Positions 1-8,802 of a stretch of 64,000 nt of DNA are shown in pieces. Position numbers and translations under genes: made by a program. How positions within the stretch are numbered: the stretch's first letter is position 1; the number at the start of each line of letters is the position of its first letter. The notes under the pieces were generated by a model. The model made no database searches. It had not been told where the DNA came from and worked only from the letters and a program-made list of their open reading frames with translations. Origin of the DNA: Pseudoalteromonas luteoviolacea NCIMB 1944 (GTDB lineage Bacteria > Pseudomonadota > Gammaproteobacteria > Enterobacterales > Alteromonadaceae); the NCBI RefSeq assembly GCF_001625565.1, contig NZ_AUXS01000013.1:210099-274098 (forward strand), given 5' to 3'.

Positions 1-1292
1 TCGACAAAGCAGTTGTTGCTGCAGTTGAAGAACTAAAAGCGCTTTCTGCTCCGTGTGCAGATACAAAAGCAATTGCACAGGTAGGTACTATCTCTGCAAA
101 CTCTGATAAAGAAATTGGTGACATCATTGCTGAGGCAATGGAAAAAGTAGGTCGTGAGTCAGGTGTTATCACGGTTGAAGAAGGCCAATCTCTAGAGAAT
201 GAACTAGATGTTGTTGAAGGTATGCAGTTTGACCGCGGTTACCTATCACCTTATTTCATCAACAACGCTGAAAAAGGCCAAGTTGAACTAGATAACCCAC
301 ACATTCTACTAGTAGACAAAAAAGTATCTAACATCCGTGAACTACTTCCTACACTAGAAGGTGTTGCTAAGACAAGTAAGCCACTACTTATCATCGCTGA
401 AGACCTTGAAGGTGAAGCACTGGCAACGCTAGTTGTGAACAACATGCGTGGTATCGTGAAAGTAGCTGCTGTTAAAGCACCAGGTTTCGGCGACCGTCGT
501 AAGGCAATGTTACAAGATATCGCTATCCTAACTGGTGGTACTGTGATTTCTGAAGAAATCGGTCTAGAACTTGAGAAAGCAACACTAGAAGACCTTGGTA
601 CTGCTAAGCGCGTTGTTATCACTAAAGACGACACGACAATCATTGATGGTGTTGGTGAGCAAGCAGCTATTGACGGCCGCGTATCACAGATTAAAGCACA
701 AATCGAAGAAGCAACTTCAGATTACGACAAAGAAAAACTACAAGAGCGCATGGCAAAACTTGCTGGCGGTGTTGCAGTAATTAAGGTTGGCGCAGCTACT
801 GAAGTTGAAATGAAAGAGAAGAAAGACCGCGTTGAAGATGCACTACACGCAACTCGCGCTGCGGTTGAAGAAGGTGTTGTACCTGGTGGTGGTGTTGCAC
901 TAGTACGTGTTGCTAGCAAGATCGCAGGTCTTGAAGGTGAAAACGAAGACCAAAACCACGGTGTTAAAGTTGCACTACGTGCGATGGAAGCGCCTCTACG
1001 TCAAATCGTTTCAAACGCTGGTGACGAAGCATCTGTTGTTGTTAACTCAGTAAAAGCTGGCGAAGGTAACTATGGTTACAACGCCGCAAACGGTCAGTAC
1101 GACGACATGATTGAAATGGGTATCCTTGATCCAACTAAAGTAACGCGTTCTGCACTTCAGTTCGCAGCATCAGTAGCGGGTCTTATGATCACAACTGAAG
1201 CTATGGTTGCTGAAATTCCTAAAGATGAGCCAGCTGCTGCACCTGATATGGGTGGCATGGGCGGTATGGGCGGTATGGGCGGCATGATGTAA
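1..1292 (+). CDS. groEL: Chaperonin GroEL, 3' part (5' end outside window)
   Basis: Large subunit of the GroEL/GroES chaperonin, an ATP-driven cytosolic folding cage. The reading frame is open from the left edge (first full codon at base 3) and gives about 429 residues. The family is about 548 residues, so roughly the first 118, and the upstream groES, lie outside. Seen in sequence: the late-equatorial motif [10 protein letters not shown], the segment [11 protein letters not shown] in the apical domain, and the characteristic Gly-Gly-Met repeat tail ending GGMGGMM. An internal ATG at 138 could be mistaken for the start, but homologous residues continue upstream of it. Codon use is that of a highly expressed gene. 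A strong terminator follows directly. Identification is certain; the promoter cannot be seen. Confidence 0.98.
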   Translation, partial: DKAVVAAVEELKALSAPCADTKAIAQVGTISANSDKEIGDIIAEAMEKVGRESGVITVEEGQSLENELDVVEGMQFDRGYLSPYFINNAEKGQVELDNPHILLVDKKVSNIRELLPTLEGVAKTSKPLLIIAEDLEGEALATLVVNNMRGIVKVAAVKAPGFGDRRKAMLQDIAILTGGTVISEEIGLELEKATLEDLGTAKRVVITKDDTTIIDGVGEQAAIDGRVSQIKAQIEEATSDYDKEKLQERMAKLAGGVAVIKVGAATEVEMKEKKDRVEDALHATRAAVEEGVVPGGGVALVRVASKIAGLEGENEDQNHGVKVALRAMEAPLRQIVSNAGDEASVVVNSVKAGEGNYGYNAANGQYDDMIEMGILDPTKVTRSALQFAASVAGLMITTEAMVAEIPKDEPAAAPDMGGMGGMGGMGGMM

Positions 1293-1320
1293 TCTGCCTT
1301 TAGCCTAAGCTAATACTGAA

Positions 1321-1347
1321 AAACCCAAGCCATTGCTTGGGTTTTTT
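1321..1347 (+). terminator. Rho-independent terminator of groEL
   Basis: A 10-bp perfect stem (AAACCCAAGC / GCTTGGGTTT) with a 4-nt loop is followed by a T run, 28 bases after the groEL stop codon. Confidence 0.93.
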
Positions 1348-1497
1348 ATGTTACTGATTTAGCACAGCTCGTTAGTAGAATGATGCTGTCTCAAGATAGC
1401 CCATTGAAATTTGATCTTATAGAGTATCATGGGGTTGTTTATAATCATAAATACCTAATCACTCGTTTGTAATGTCACTAACCTGTTACAGTGATTC

Positions 1498-1745
1498 AAA
1501 CAGATATAAATCCAATACCTCTTCTTGATAGTTGCGATTAAATAGCTCGACAACTCTCATGCTGATACGGACCTGCAAGACTAATAAAACCAAGCTTTAT
1601 ACACTGTTCAGTGGCCCAATTCCTACCGTACTTGATGTCAATTCTGGCTCATGGTAGCTGTTGAATTTGTTTTGGCATTCCCTGTCTAAGATACTGCTCA
1701 ACAAACATGGACAATACATCAATCACTTTATCATCAGGCGTTTGT
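1498..1745 (-). pseudogene. Decayed IS3-family-like transposase (orfB) remnant
   Basis: No intact frame exists here. Conceptual translation of the minus strand gives fragments in the order expected for the C-terminal part of an IS3-type DDE transposase. First comes DDKVIDVLSMFVEQ, which recalls the helix before the second Asp. After an in-frame stop comes IKLGFISLAGPYQHES, recalling the IEPGSPYQN-ES segment. After a +1 shift comes VELFNRNYQEEVLDLYLF, recalling ESFNGKLRDELLN-EIF. Stops and at least one frameshift break it. No terminal inverted repeats or target duplication were found. The assignment is by eye from motif order only. The rest of the 1348-2006 spacer holds nothing I can name. Confidence 0.45.
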
Positions 1746-2006
1746 ATACATCGTTAGCAATAAACGTCGCGACTTAGTCCTGCTACGTTACAAGTATATG
1801 CCACATTGACTTCAAACCGTGCTCGTAAGAGCTTGAGCTAAGCTCTACGCCTTCTTATATTGATAGAAGTTCTACTTATGAGCTGTTTCAGTTTATGGAG
1901 GAGATACTTTGCACTTTCACCTAAATAGAGCCAAATAAAAAAGCATCTATGAGATAGGCATAAACTTTGCCTAGTTTGTAAAGCCACTAATAGAAGGATT
2001 TATACA

Positions 2007-2474
2007 ATGAAGGTTCAAAATCAATCGCTTGTATATAGTCAGCAAATAGTTCAAGCTCAGCAAACTGTATCTGGTGAAAAATCAGGCAAAATATTGCCGT
2101 CATCTGGGGCGGCAAGTGGTCATACGGAAAATGATAAATTTGATTTTACCAATATGACGATGAAAGAGCTTTCTCAAGCATCAAAAGCTTTGTATGACGA
2201 AGGTGTACTGACCTTGGGGCAACACGCGTCACTTTCACTGAATTATACAGCGACGGCGACAGGGCTAAATCAGGGGGATGGGCAAGTTTCCTTGAGTGCA
2301 TTATCTAAAGCCGAAAATGAGAAAGTAGATGTTATTGCAATGCAAAAAGAGCGATTAAGAGAGGCCACTGCGAGCGGTGCACCAGCCTCTCAAGTAGCGT
2401 TCTCCAAAGAGCTTCTCCATACACTAGAAGCTTATCATTTTGGAGGTGCGGGGAGATTCCACGCGAGTGTTTAA
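2007..2474 (+). CDS. Hypothetical protein, 155 aa, function unknown
   Basis: The gene starts at an ATG preceded by AGAAGGA, a good ribosome binding site about 9 bases upstream. The product is soluble, without signal peptide or membrane segment. It has a Gln/Ser-rich N-terminal third, then a short segment FTNMTMKELSQASKALYDEG that looks like a folded helical unit, and a C-terminal region with a helix near residues 110-145. I do not recognise a characterised family. It stands alone between the groEL spacer and a convergent regulator gene, with no operon partner. The ribosome binding site and normal codon use make it a probable real gene, but no function is proposed. Confidence 0.7.
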   Translation: MKVQNQSLVYSQQIVQAQQTVSGEKSGKILPSSGAASGHTENDKFDFTNMTMKELSQASKALYDEGVLTLGQHASLSLNYTATATGLNQGDGQVSLSALSKAENEKVDVIAMQKERLREATASGAPASQVAFSKELLHTLEAYHFGGAGRFHASV

Positions 2475-2850
2475 CTATCTGATATACAGGCGTTCATCTT
2501 CTTGGTTGTTTGGTAAGCAGATCACGCGATGATACTCCTTGTTGTGGAGCTGATGAGAGCAAGGGAAAATTGCTAAGTTTTTAATAGTACGAAATCTGAA
2601 TTATTCACAAAAACGCCTTGCCCTCACAGGTGTTATCCTCAGAAATAAAATGTTCAATTTTTTTCGAGATGGGCTTTGCTTTTCGCTTTAAGAGTGCGTT
2701 TACTATTGAGATCCTGTTTTAGAGCGTATTTTTGAAATGTTGTTGACTTTGAGCTCTACTAAATCGCCGCTCACATGGTCCTCAAGTTCTCGCTCTATAT
2801 CAAAATCAATGTGTTTTTTACGTATTCAGTAATAACCTCAAAGATTAGAT
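2475..2850. other. Intergenic spacer between convergent genes
   Basis: 376 bases without a supported gene. On the minus strand around 2705-2825 a short protein-like frame can be read (about 40 codons, including FDIERELEDHVSGDLVEL). It has a stop just upstream and no start codon, so at most it is a relic. No clear rho-independent terminator is seen for either flanking gene. Confidence 0.5.
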
Positions 2851-5004
2851 TTACTGAGCAAGCACCAGTTCTGCCAATTCTTTTTTGGCATTAATGCGCA
2901 GTGATATGAGAGCATGTGATTGGCGTACATCGGTAAGGTAATCGAGGTTTTTTGGCAGTTCTCCGATCACGTTAAATTGTTTGTTACCAAGTTCATAGTG
3001 CCATAACTCATATTGTTCATTGATGCCATATAGACGTTCTCCATCAAGTATAAATCGCTTGTCACTGCCTTGGTCTATTAGCGTCTCTATCAGGGTATCT
3101 TCAATGTCGCCTGATCGCCAAAACCTATCCAATTTGTCAGTGTAGATGATTTGCCCTGTGGTACTTTTTTGCGCCCAGTTTACAGGCGTATCTCTTAGTT
3201 CTGTATAAGATAAGTTTGCCAAATCAAGTTGGGCAAATTTGAGTAAGCCGCCAATCCTGATATTGGCCAGTGCAGTTTGAGCGCCACTGTCCCAGTGAAA
3301 AAGTTGATCAATAGGGAAGGGGAACGTAAAGTGCTGGCTGTTTCCGTTGAGGCTAAGTTGATAGATTTCCTTCGCTGAATTAGCTAAAAGGCTCTGTCCA
3401 TCTTTTGCCCAGTAAAATCCATCAATATAGCTATCCATAGCAAAATGTGAGAGCTGCTGAGTTGTCTTCCCATCGCTTATCCAAATTTGGTCAATGCCAG
3501 AGCGCTGTGAACTAAAGGCCAGTTTATTACCCATAGGTTGGAATGTCGCGCTATCTTCTGCAGAAATTGAGCGTTCAATAATACTGTATACCTTGCGATG
3601 ATTGTCATGCATTGGATCTTGAGCCGAGTTCTCAAGTTCATTTAGTGACACCGATGCAATGTCACTATCGTAGAAACCTTTGGTCACGAGGATACGACTG
3701 CCACTGGGGTGAAAGTTTGGTGATCCCATAGGCTCATCGAGAGGAAGGCTCACATTATCAATTTGGCCGTCGTAAGAAAGAGTAAATAACTGCCTACCGG
3801 TACTGAATAAAAGCTGCTCATCAAAAGGCGAAAAGTTAGGGGAAATAAAGCGGTACTGTGCGATTTCACTTGGATAGTTAATGGCGACTTTTGAATGGAC
3901 CTCTCCGTCGGGGGAAAGGATTTGCAGGTAGTACTCTCCCTGCGTATTGACGCTGGTGAGGGCGATAAGATCCTCTGATGGAGAATAAGCAAACTGAATG
4001 ACGTTGTCATCAAGGGAGCCGTAAATTTTTTGGCTTTGCTGAGTATCTATGGCGTAACTGATCAGCTTCCATCTATTTTGATGCTGCTGTAGCAGCGCAA
4101 GGTGATTACCCTTCATCCACTTAGGTGAGCGGATCCGCGAGTTTTTACATTCCATGAGCGTTTTAGGTTGCTGTGGTGAGACGAGTGACTCTGCAAAATC
4201 TAGGCTCATCAGTTTATAACACTGCTTTTGTGTAACTGGCTGTCTGCAATCTTGTTGTTGAACAAAATAAAGTGTACGGCCATCCTCTGAAAAAGTATGT
4301 TTTCCATGTGAGCTTAAATTTTGTGTTAATTGATATTCTCTCTGAGTGCCCGTATGTTTTGCCCATATATTGTTAATACACAGGCGCTCTTCATAGCGAT
4401 GGAAAACCACATAGTCACCATTTGGTGAGTATATACCGGCATTTTCCCTATCATCGGTTGCTGTTAAAGCGGTTAGTTTGGCGACTGATAAAGAAGTGGG
4501 TTGCGGCTTAAGAAAGATAACTGAGGCGCCAATTATGGCAAATAGCAGTGTACCAAATAACGCGACTTTTTTATTGCTTGTAGGCTTGGTGCTCACCCTG
4601 TCTTTTGTATGTACCGTTTGCTCACTCGACTGAATTGCTGTATTCAAAGGCTCCGTTACGGTTGTCGCTGTTGAGGCACCGGTTTTTTCACCCCATTCAA
4701 CTTTCGATTCTAAGCTGTAGCCTTGTTTTGCATGAGTTTTAATTACAACTTGTACTTTACCGTCGTCACCGAGTGCTTTTCTCAATTGGGCAATACTACG
4801 TTGCAAAGTATTAGGGGATACAATGGTATTTTGCCAAACGCTGTCGAGCAGCATATCTTGGCTGAGCACTTCTCCTTGGTGTTTGGCTAAGACGGTAAGC
4901 ACGGCTAGGGCCTTTGGTGCCAGAGTTTGGATATGATCTTGGTGTGAAATTTGGTTTCTGGACAAATCGATATAAAAGTCGCCTACCCAATACTGTTGTT
5001 GCAT
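2851..5004 (-). CDS. CadC-like transmembrane transcriptional regulator with beta-propeller sensor
   Basis: 717 residues. Residues 1-105 form an OmpR/PhoB-type winged helix (YWVGDFYIDLSRNQI, then the recognition part TLQRSIAQLRKALGDDG and the wing KTHAKQGYSL), with no receiver domain. A Ser/Thr-rich linker follows, then one membrane span near 145-167 (VALFGTLLFAIIGASVIFL). The remaining 550 residues are periplasmic and repeat-rich with TolB/WD-like strands (for example SPNGDYVVF, SEDGRTLYF, SPSEDLIAL, HPSGSRILV). This is the ToxR/CadC architecture, in which a DNA-binding domain responds directly to a periplasmic or membrane signal; the signal here is unknown. It is divergent from the secreted esterase gene at 5282, which is the most likely target. 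Function is inferred from architecture. Confidence 0.85.
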   Translation of the reverse strand: MQQQYWVGDFYIDLSRNQISHQDHIQTLAPKALAVLTVLAKHQGEVLSQDMLLDSVWQNTIVSPNTLQRSIAQLRKALGDDGKVQVVIKTHAKQGYSLESKVEWGEKTGASTATTVTEPLNTAIQSSEQTVHTKDRVSTKPTSNKKVALFGTLLFAIIGASVIFLKPQPTSLSVAKLTALTATDDRENAGIYSPNGDYVVFHRYEERLCINNIWAKHTGTQREYQLTQNLSSHGKHTFSEDGRTLYFVQQQDCRQPVTQKQCYKLMSLDFAESLVSPQQPKTLMECKNSRIRSPKWMKGNHLALLQQHQNRWKLISYAIDTQQSQKIYGSLDDNVIQFAYSPSEDLIALTSVNTQGEYYLQILSPDGEVHSKVAINYPSEIAQYRFISPNFSPFDEQLLFSTGRQLFTLSYDGQIDNVSLPLDEPMGSPNFHPSGSRILVTKGFYDSDIASVSLNELENSAQDPMHDNHRKVYSIIERSISAEDSATFQPMGNKLAFSSQRSGIDQIWISDGKTTQQLSHFAMDSYIDGFYWAKDGQSLLANSAKEIYQLSLNGNSQHFTFPFPIDQLFHWDSGAQTALANIRIGGLLKFAQLDLANLSYTELRDTPVNWAQKSTTGQIIYTDKLDRFWRSGDIEDTLIETLIDQGSDKRFILDGERLYGINEQYELWHYELGNKQFNVIGELPKNLDYLTDVRQSHALISLRINAKKELAELVLAQ

Positions 5005-5043
5005 AGCCCTTCCTACTGATAGTCAGCAATTGTTGTAATTATC

Positions 5044-5067
5044 TTAACTTGCATAAAGCAAGGTTAA
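5044..5067. promoter_or_regulatory. Imperfect dyad, candidate operator
   Basis: TTAACTTGC and GCAAGGTTAA face each other across ATAAA. They are complementary except for one extra base. The dyad lies in the 277-bp divergent region, 40 bp upstream of the CadC-like gene start, so it is a candidate autoregulatory or shared operator. No experimental basis. Confidence 0.35.
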
Positions 5068-5221
5068 CATATGCATTTGATAGATAAACATCAAACCATA
5101 ACCTTTTGAAAATTTTGCTATTTTATTTTTCATTGTAAAGTCAAAGAGACGTCAGTAAGACATCAAGCATTTCACTCTAAGCACGTTAATCTTATCACCG
5201 AGTTAGCCAAAGAGACACCGA

Positions 5222-5258
5222 TGGGCAAGCTATAAAGCGGCTGTTTTAGCCGAGCCCA
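5222..5258 (+). promoter_or_regulatory. Stem-loop in the 5' region of the esterase gene
   Basis: Two nested complementary pairs, TGGGC with GCCCA outside and CGGCT with AGCCG inside, form a hairpin ending 24 bases before the esterase ATG. No T tract follows, so it is not a typical terminator. It may be an mRNA leader structure. Confidence 0.35.
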
Positions 5259-5281
5259 CTTAGCATAAATAACGAGGAATA

Positions 5282-6115
5282 ATGATGAAAAAATATGCGC
5301 TGACATTGATATACATGATGATACCACTGATGAACATCCAGGCCGCGGAGTTTGCATCGTATACCATGCCAAGAACGCAAGTTGTGCCAATCACCAATTC
5401 AGTCAACGGTGGCCAATACGAGTTATTGGTCAAGCTACCTGAAGAGTATGGAAAAGATCCAAAACGTCGCTACCCAGTTGTTTATTTCACCGATGCGGTA
5501 TGGCAACTTGATTTGTTGTCAGCGGCAACCACATTTTTAATGGATGAAGTCATTTTAGTTGGCATATCTTGGCAAAAAGACATGCCTAAGATCAATGGTG
5601 AACCCGCAGCGCCACATGCCAGTCGATTTCGTGATTATACGGTCACTCCGTCAAAGGATCAGGCTAGGCAGGCAAAATATCATTTTGGCCAAGCTGCGGA
5701 GCATTTAGCTTTTATTCGCAAAGATGTTTTTAAACGGATTGACGCACTTTATAACACCAAACCAAAACAGCGCGCATATTTTGGTTATTCACTTGGCGGG
5801 CAATTTGGAATGTACGCATTGATTGCACAGCCAGATACTTTTAATCACTACATATTGGGTAGTCCTGCTCTCGGTGGCAGCGTGGATTATTTAAGTGAAT
5901 TACTGATCAAACAGAAGCAACTAGACGCAAATGTGTTTATTTCATATGGAAACAAAGAACCGCGGCTGAAAAAGTATGTTGATAAACTGATATCTAGGTT
6001 GAATGAGCATAAACAGGGCCAGCTGTCTTTGACACATGAAGTGATGGATGGTGACCACTCGCAAGCAGTGCCAATGACCGTCGCCCGCGGCGTGACATGG
6101 TTATCAAATCTATAA
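5282..6115 (+). CDS. Secreted alpha/beta-hydrolase, putative esterase (IroE/Fes-like family)
   Basis: 277 residues with an N-terminal signal peptide (MMKKYALTLIYMM... ending near IQAAEF). The mature part has the putative-esterase fold. It shows RRYPVVYFTDA for the first strands, the nucleophile elbow GYSLGG with Ser about residue 170, and a late His in MDGDHSQAVP that fits the catalytic triad. Relatives include siderophore esterases (IroE, Fes) and other short-ester hydrolases; the substrate cannot be told from sequence. Two tandem ATGs (5282, 5285) follow the site ACGAGGA. A second hydrolase gene follows after 46 bp and probably shares its transcript. The divergent CadC-like regulator may control both. 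Export to the periplasm or outside is inferred from the signal peptide. Confidence 0.82.
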   Translation: MMKKYALTLIYMMIPLMNIQAAEFASYTMPRTQVVPITNSVNGGQYELLVKLPEEYGKDPKRRYPVVYFTDAVWQLDLLSAATTFLMDEVILVGISWQKDMPKINGEPAAPHASRFRDYTVTPSKDQARQAKYHFGQAAEHLAFIRKDVFKRIDALYNTKPKQRAYFGYSLGGQFGMYALIAQPDTFNHYILGSPALGGSVDYLSELLIKQKQLDANVFISYGNKEPRLKKYVDKLISRLNEHKQGQLSLTHEVMDGDHSQAVPMTVARGVTWLSNL

Positions 6116-6161
6116 GAAACAGTTGTTTGCGCTGATAAGTGCGAGTATATAGGAGTCACTT

Positions 6162-7376
6162 ATGATATCACCGATTAATTTATTAACGAGAAGGTTATTG
6201 ATTATATTAAGCTTTTTTTCAGGCCTGACCGCTACAGCTATGTCTGCTCCGGTTGCTACGGTAACTGCGCCAAAGGCTGCTGAGACGGAAAAAAAGCTAC
6301 CATTATTAGAATTCCCCAGTTTGACGGTGCCCTATGTTAGCTTTTTACCAGAAAAGTTAAATGACGGTATTCGGGTTGGTAATTTTGATAGCGCCAATGG
6401 CGATAAAAACATGTTAAAAAGTTTGGCCGAGGAAATAAGCGCTCAAAAACTAGGTAAGTACGATAGCTTGTTGGTGATGAAAGGTGGTGAACTTATTTTT
6501 GAGTCTTATTATTTGAAGGGGAGAGTTGACCAGCCTCACCGCCAAGCGTCTGTTACTAAAGCAATACTGAGTCTAGCAATTGGTCGAGCTATTGCTCTGG
6601 GCCATCTAAAAATGGTAGATCTGCATAAACCTATTGTGTCATTTTTTAACGGTTTGAACTCTAACCAACTTACTTCAGGAGTTAATAGCATCACATTGCA
6701 TCAAGCTTTAACGATGCAATCAGGGTTACGTGTAAGGGATGAGCTCTTGCCGGCGTCTAGTGTGCAATCGAGTCACAATCCATTGCAAATGTTATTGTCA
6801 TCTACATCGCCAATTGACCCCACTAACCGTACTTTTCACTATCAAAGTGAGGACCCCGCGTTGGTAATGCAGGTACTCAATGCGGTGGTGCCCAATGGCG
6901 CTAACGCTTTTATCGAAAAGGAGTTATTTCATCGGTTAGGGATCTTCAATTACCGATGGCGTGAAGGTGACGATGGTTTACCGATAGGCGCATATGGCGC
7001 CCAGTTAACGTCAAGGGATATGGTTAAACTGGGGCTGCTAGTTAAGTCAGAGGGAAATTGGCAAGGGGTACAATTGATACCCAAAGCGTATTTGGCCAAG
7101 TCATCAAACAAAGTTGTGGCACTTAAAGATAGCGATATATTTTTTACAGGAAAATACGTTAAGAATCCTAGCTATGGTTATTTTTGGTGGCAAGCAGATA
7201 TGTTAGTTGCCAATATGCGCTATTTTACTCGATCAGCTCAAGGAGGAGGTGGGCAGTATATTGTTGTGATAGATGACTTAGACTTGATAATAGTTACAAC
7301 AGGTCATGAGCGAAACGAACAAACAATGAAGATCATTGCTACAAAAGTGTTACCTATTTTTATAGCAAATAAGTGA
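6162..7376 (+). CDS. Serine hydrolase, class C beta-lactamase-like fold
   Basis: 404 residues. A hydrophobic N-terminal segment (residues about 8-28) looks like a signal peptide or anchor. The SxxK motif is SVTK at residues 130-133 in the context QASVTKAILSLAIG. Downstream segments typical of this family are LHQALTMQSGL and SYGYFWWQAD, and GGGGQYIVVIDD stands where the KTG-like element of the fold is expected. Members include esterases, D-aminopeptidases and carboxypeptidases as well as AmpC enzymes. The lack of a clear KTG argues against a true beta-lactamase. It is 46 bp downstream of the secreted esterase and ends in its own terminator. The substrate is unknown; a link with the small peptides downstream is possible but unproven. 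Confidence 0.83.
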   Translation: MISPINLLTRRLLIILSFFSGLTATAMSAPVATVTAPKAAETEKKLPLLEFPSLTVPYVSFLPEKLNDGIRVGNFDSANGDKNMLKSLAEEISAQKLGKYDSLLVMKGGELIFESYYLKGRVDQPHRQASVTKAILSLAIGRAIALGHLKMVDLHKPIVSFFNGLNSNQLTSGVNSITLHQALTMQSGLRVRDELLPASSVQSSHNPLQMLLSSTSPIDPTNRTFHYQSEDPALVMQVLNAVVPNGANAFIEKELFHRLGIFNYRWREGDDGLPIGAYGAQLTSRDMVKLGLLVKSEGNWQGVQLIPKAYLAKSSNKVVALKDSDIFFTGKYVKNPSYGYFWWQADMLVANMRYFTRSAQGGGGQYIVVIDDLDLIIVTTGHERNEQTMKIIATKVLPIFIANK

Positions 7377-7387
7377 TAGGTTTAAAT

Positions 7388-7423
7388 AAATGAGTTTTTC
7401 TTTTTAGAAAACTCATTTTTTTT
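7388..7423 (+). terminator. Rho-independent terminator of the serine hydrolase gene
   Basis: AAATGAGTTTTTC pairs with GAAAACTCATTT around a short T-rich loop and is followed by a T run, just after the stop codon at 7376. Confidence 0.85.
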
Positions 7424-7568
7424 AATTCGAATACCCCTAACTAGCTAGATAGAAAAGGTTATATTTTATTCAGAAAAAGTTGTGGTTTTTATAAGGTTAG
7501 AATGTTTGTACTTTGTTTTTAAATTGGGTACTTTGGGGTTGTCAATTATAAAAAACAGGAATAAAAAA

Positions 7569-7787
7569 ATGAATATCAAATTAAAAACAACAAAATTGAA
7601 ATCGTTAACTAAAAACCATAACTCGCTTGGTAAAGATATGACACCTCATGTAGCCGGCGGTAGCAGTCGCCCAGGTGGTGGTACTTATGTCCCTACTGCT
7701 GAAATCTCATGTGTAGATTATGAGTGTCATACATCTCCAGGCCCAGGCAGACCATGTGATATTACAGGTACTATGGTAGATTATTAA
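7569..7787 (+). CDS. Small peptide with double-glycine leader (paralogue A)
   Basis: 72 residues. The frame opens earlier (7482), but the ATG at 7569 follows CAGGAATAAAAA, and the protein from there matches the paralogue at 8399 from its first residue, so 7569 is the start. The leader of 31 residues is Lys-rich and ends in DMTPHVAGG. This resembles GG-type leaders of bacteriocins and ribosomally made natural product precursors, which are cut after the Gly-Gly. The core contains C-x4-C-x9-C and then DITGT, and is rich in Gly and Pro (PGPGRPC). No modification enzyme, C39 protease-transporter or immunity gene is adjacent. Role as a precursor peptide is inferred; processing enzymes would have to be elsewhere. 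Confidence 0.75.
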   Translation: MNIKLKTTKLKSLTKNHNSLGKDMTPHVAGGSSRPGGGTYVPTAEISCVDYECHTSPGPGRPCDITGTMVDY

Positions 7788-7801
7788 TCTAGTTCAGATA
7801 T

Positions 7802-7823
7802 GAGCTCTTAATTGAGCTCTTTT
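7802..7823 (+). terminator. Weak terminator-like hairpin after peptide A
   Basis: GAGCTC is repeated around a TTAATT loop. Being a palindrome, it pairs with itself as a 6-bp stem, and TTTTC follows. It lies 15 bases after the stop codon. Confidence 0.4.
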
Positions 7824-8398
7824 CTAAGTTTCCGTATTGCCACCTCAATTTAAAGTCCTCACCGGTTAATAATTAACCCTCAGCGCCATTGTAGATGAAG
7901 TTGGTTTTCCATCCAAAGTAAAGCACTGTACTAGGTTGAGTTTTTATCAGGTTTAAAGTGCATTGACTATCTTCGTGGAGTGTTTGTTTTCTATTCTTTA
8001 CGCTTCAATAAAAAAGGGGTGTTGGAAACACAGCTTAATAGTTAGCAATAGAAGCCGAACAATTTGAGTCTTAGTCAATGCTGAGTGAAGAAAATATTTA
8101 AGAATGAATTGTGTGTTGTATGTACAAAATAATGAGATTTATATTTTTTAAAGTCTTTTTTTGTTGTTTATGTAGTTGGTATCTATATAAGGAGTAATTT
8201 TTAGGGCGGAGATTAAAATTTCTTCCAAATCTTGATTTTTTTAAAGGTTTGTATGGTTTTTTATCGGAGCAGTATTATGATATTTATTTTTAATAAAAAT
8301 ATTTATTAATTGTCTGTTTTGGTGTTGTTTTTTGTGGTTTTATTTTCTTTTTTTGATATTTTTTAAAGGCGCTTAATCACAATGCAAAAGGAATAAAA
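7824..8398. other. AT-rich spacer between the two peptide genes
   Basis: 575 bases with no supported gene. The last 300 are very AT-rich and T-rich on the plus strand. It presumably contains the promoter and long leader of peptide B, but I see no convincing -35/-10 pair. The part near 7850-7990 is less AT-rich and may be older coding material, but I recognise nothing in it. Confidence 0.4.
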
Positions 8399-8602
8399 AT
8401 GAATATTAAACTGAAAAAAACAAAACTAAAGTCACTAACAAAAAATAGCGATTCAATCTCACAGGATATGACTCCACAGATCGCAGGTGGTATACAGCAT
8501 AGCCATCATTGCGACTCTTTCGGCTGTAACACGGCAAAACGACCAGCAGGAAGATGTGTTATCACTGGTACAGATCCTGAAACTGGCAGCCAGTTCTGCT
8601 AA
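8399..8602 (+). CDS. Small peptide with double-glycine leader (paralogue B)
   Basis: 67 residues, ATG preceded by AAAGGAATAAAA, the same ribosome binding site layout as paralogue A. The leader is identical to A at 23 of 31 positions and ends DMTPQIAGG. The core is shorter and His-rich at its start (HSHHC). It keeps C-x4-C-x9-C and then VITGT with the same spacing as A, and has a fourth Cys as its last residue. The leader is far better conserved than the core apart from the Cys/ITGT frame, as expected for a family of exported precursor peptides sharing one processing system. The function of the mature product (toxin, signal, metal binder) is unknown. Confidence 0.75.
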   Translation: MNIKLKKTKLKSLTKNSDSISQDMTPQIAGGIQHSHHCDSFGCNTAKRPAGRCVITGTDPETGSQFC

Positions 8603-8623
8603 TACCATTAAAGTATTACAATT

Positions 8624-8657
8624 GTAGGGAGTGTACTTAAAGTACGGCCCTACTTTT
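8624..8657 (+). terminator. Terminator after peptide B
   Basis: GTAGGG pairs with CCCTAC, and inside it GTACTT pairs with AAGTAC. CTTTT follows. It lies 22 bases after the stop codon and isolates the peptide gene from the cox operon. Confidence 0.75.
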
Positions 8658-8786
8658 CTATATATATTCGTTGTTTTTACCTATCTATCTGTATTTTAAT
8701 ATTAAATTATTTTTTCCTTCCATTCTACGATGTTTTCATCAGTACTATCTTTGCAGCAATTCAAAATAAAGTAATTACTCAAACGT

Positions 8787-8802
8787 GGTGATGTTTATCA
8801 CA
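8787..8802. promoter_or_regulatory. Candidate CRP site upstream of coxB
   Basis: GGTGA-TGTTTA-TCACA matches the CRP consensus TGTGA-N6-TCACA with one mismatch and a perfect GTGA/TCAC dyad. It is 139 bases upstream of coxB. The rest of the spacer 8658-8940 shows an isolated TTGACA at 8878 without a matching -10 box. Confidence 0.45.

Noticed and set aside
251..643. 130-codon open frame on the minus strand inside groEL
   Set aside because: It is antisense to a certain GroEL frame, has Ser/Arg-rich shadow composition and no ribosome site.
5221..5235. Leader peptide ATG-GGC-AAG-CTA-TAA before the esterase
   Set aside because: Four codons with no ribosome site, and it overlaps a hairpin; chance occurrence is likely.
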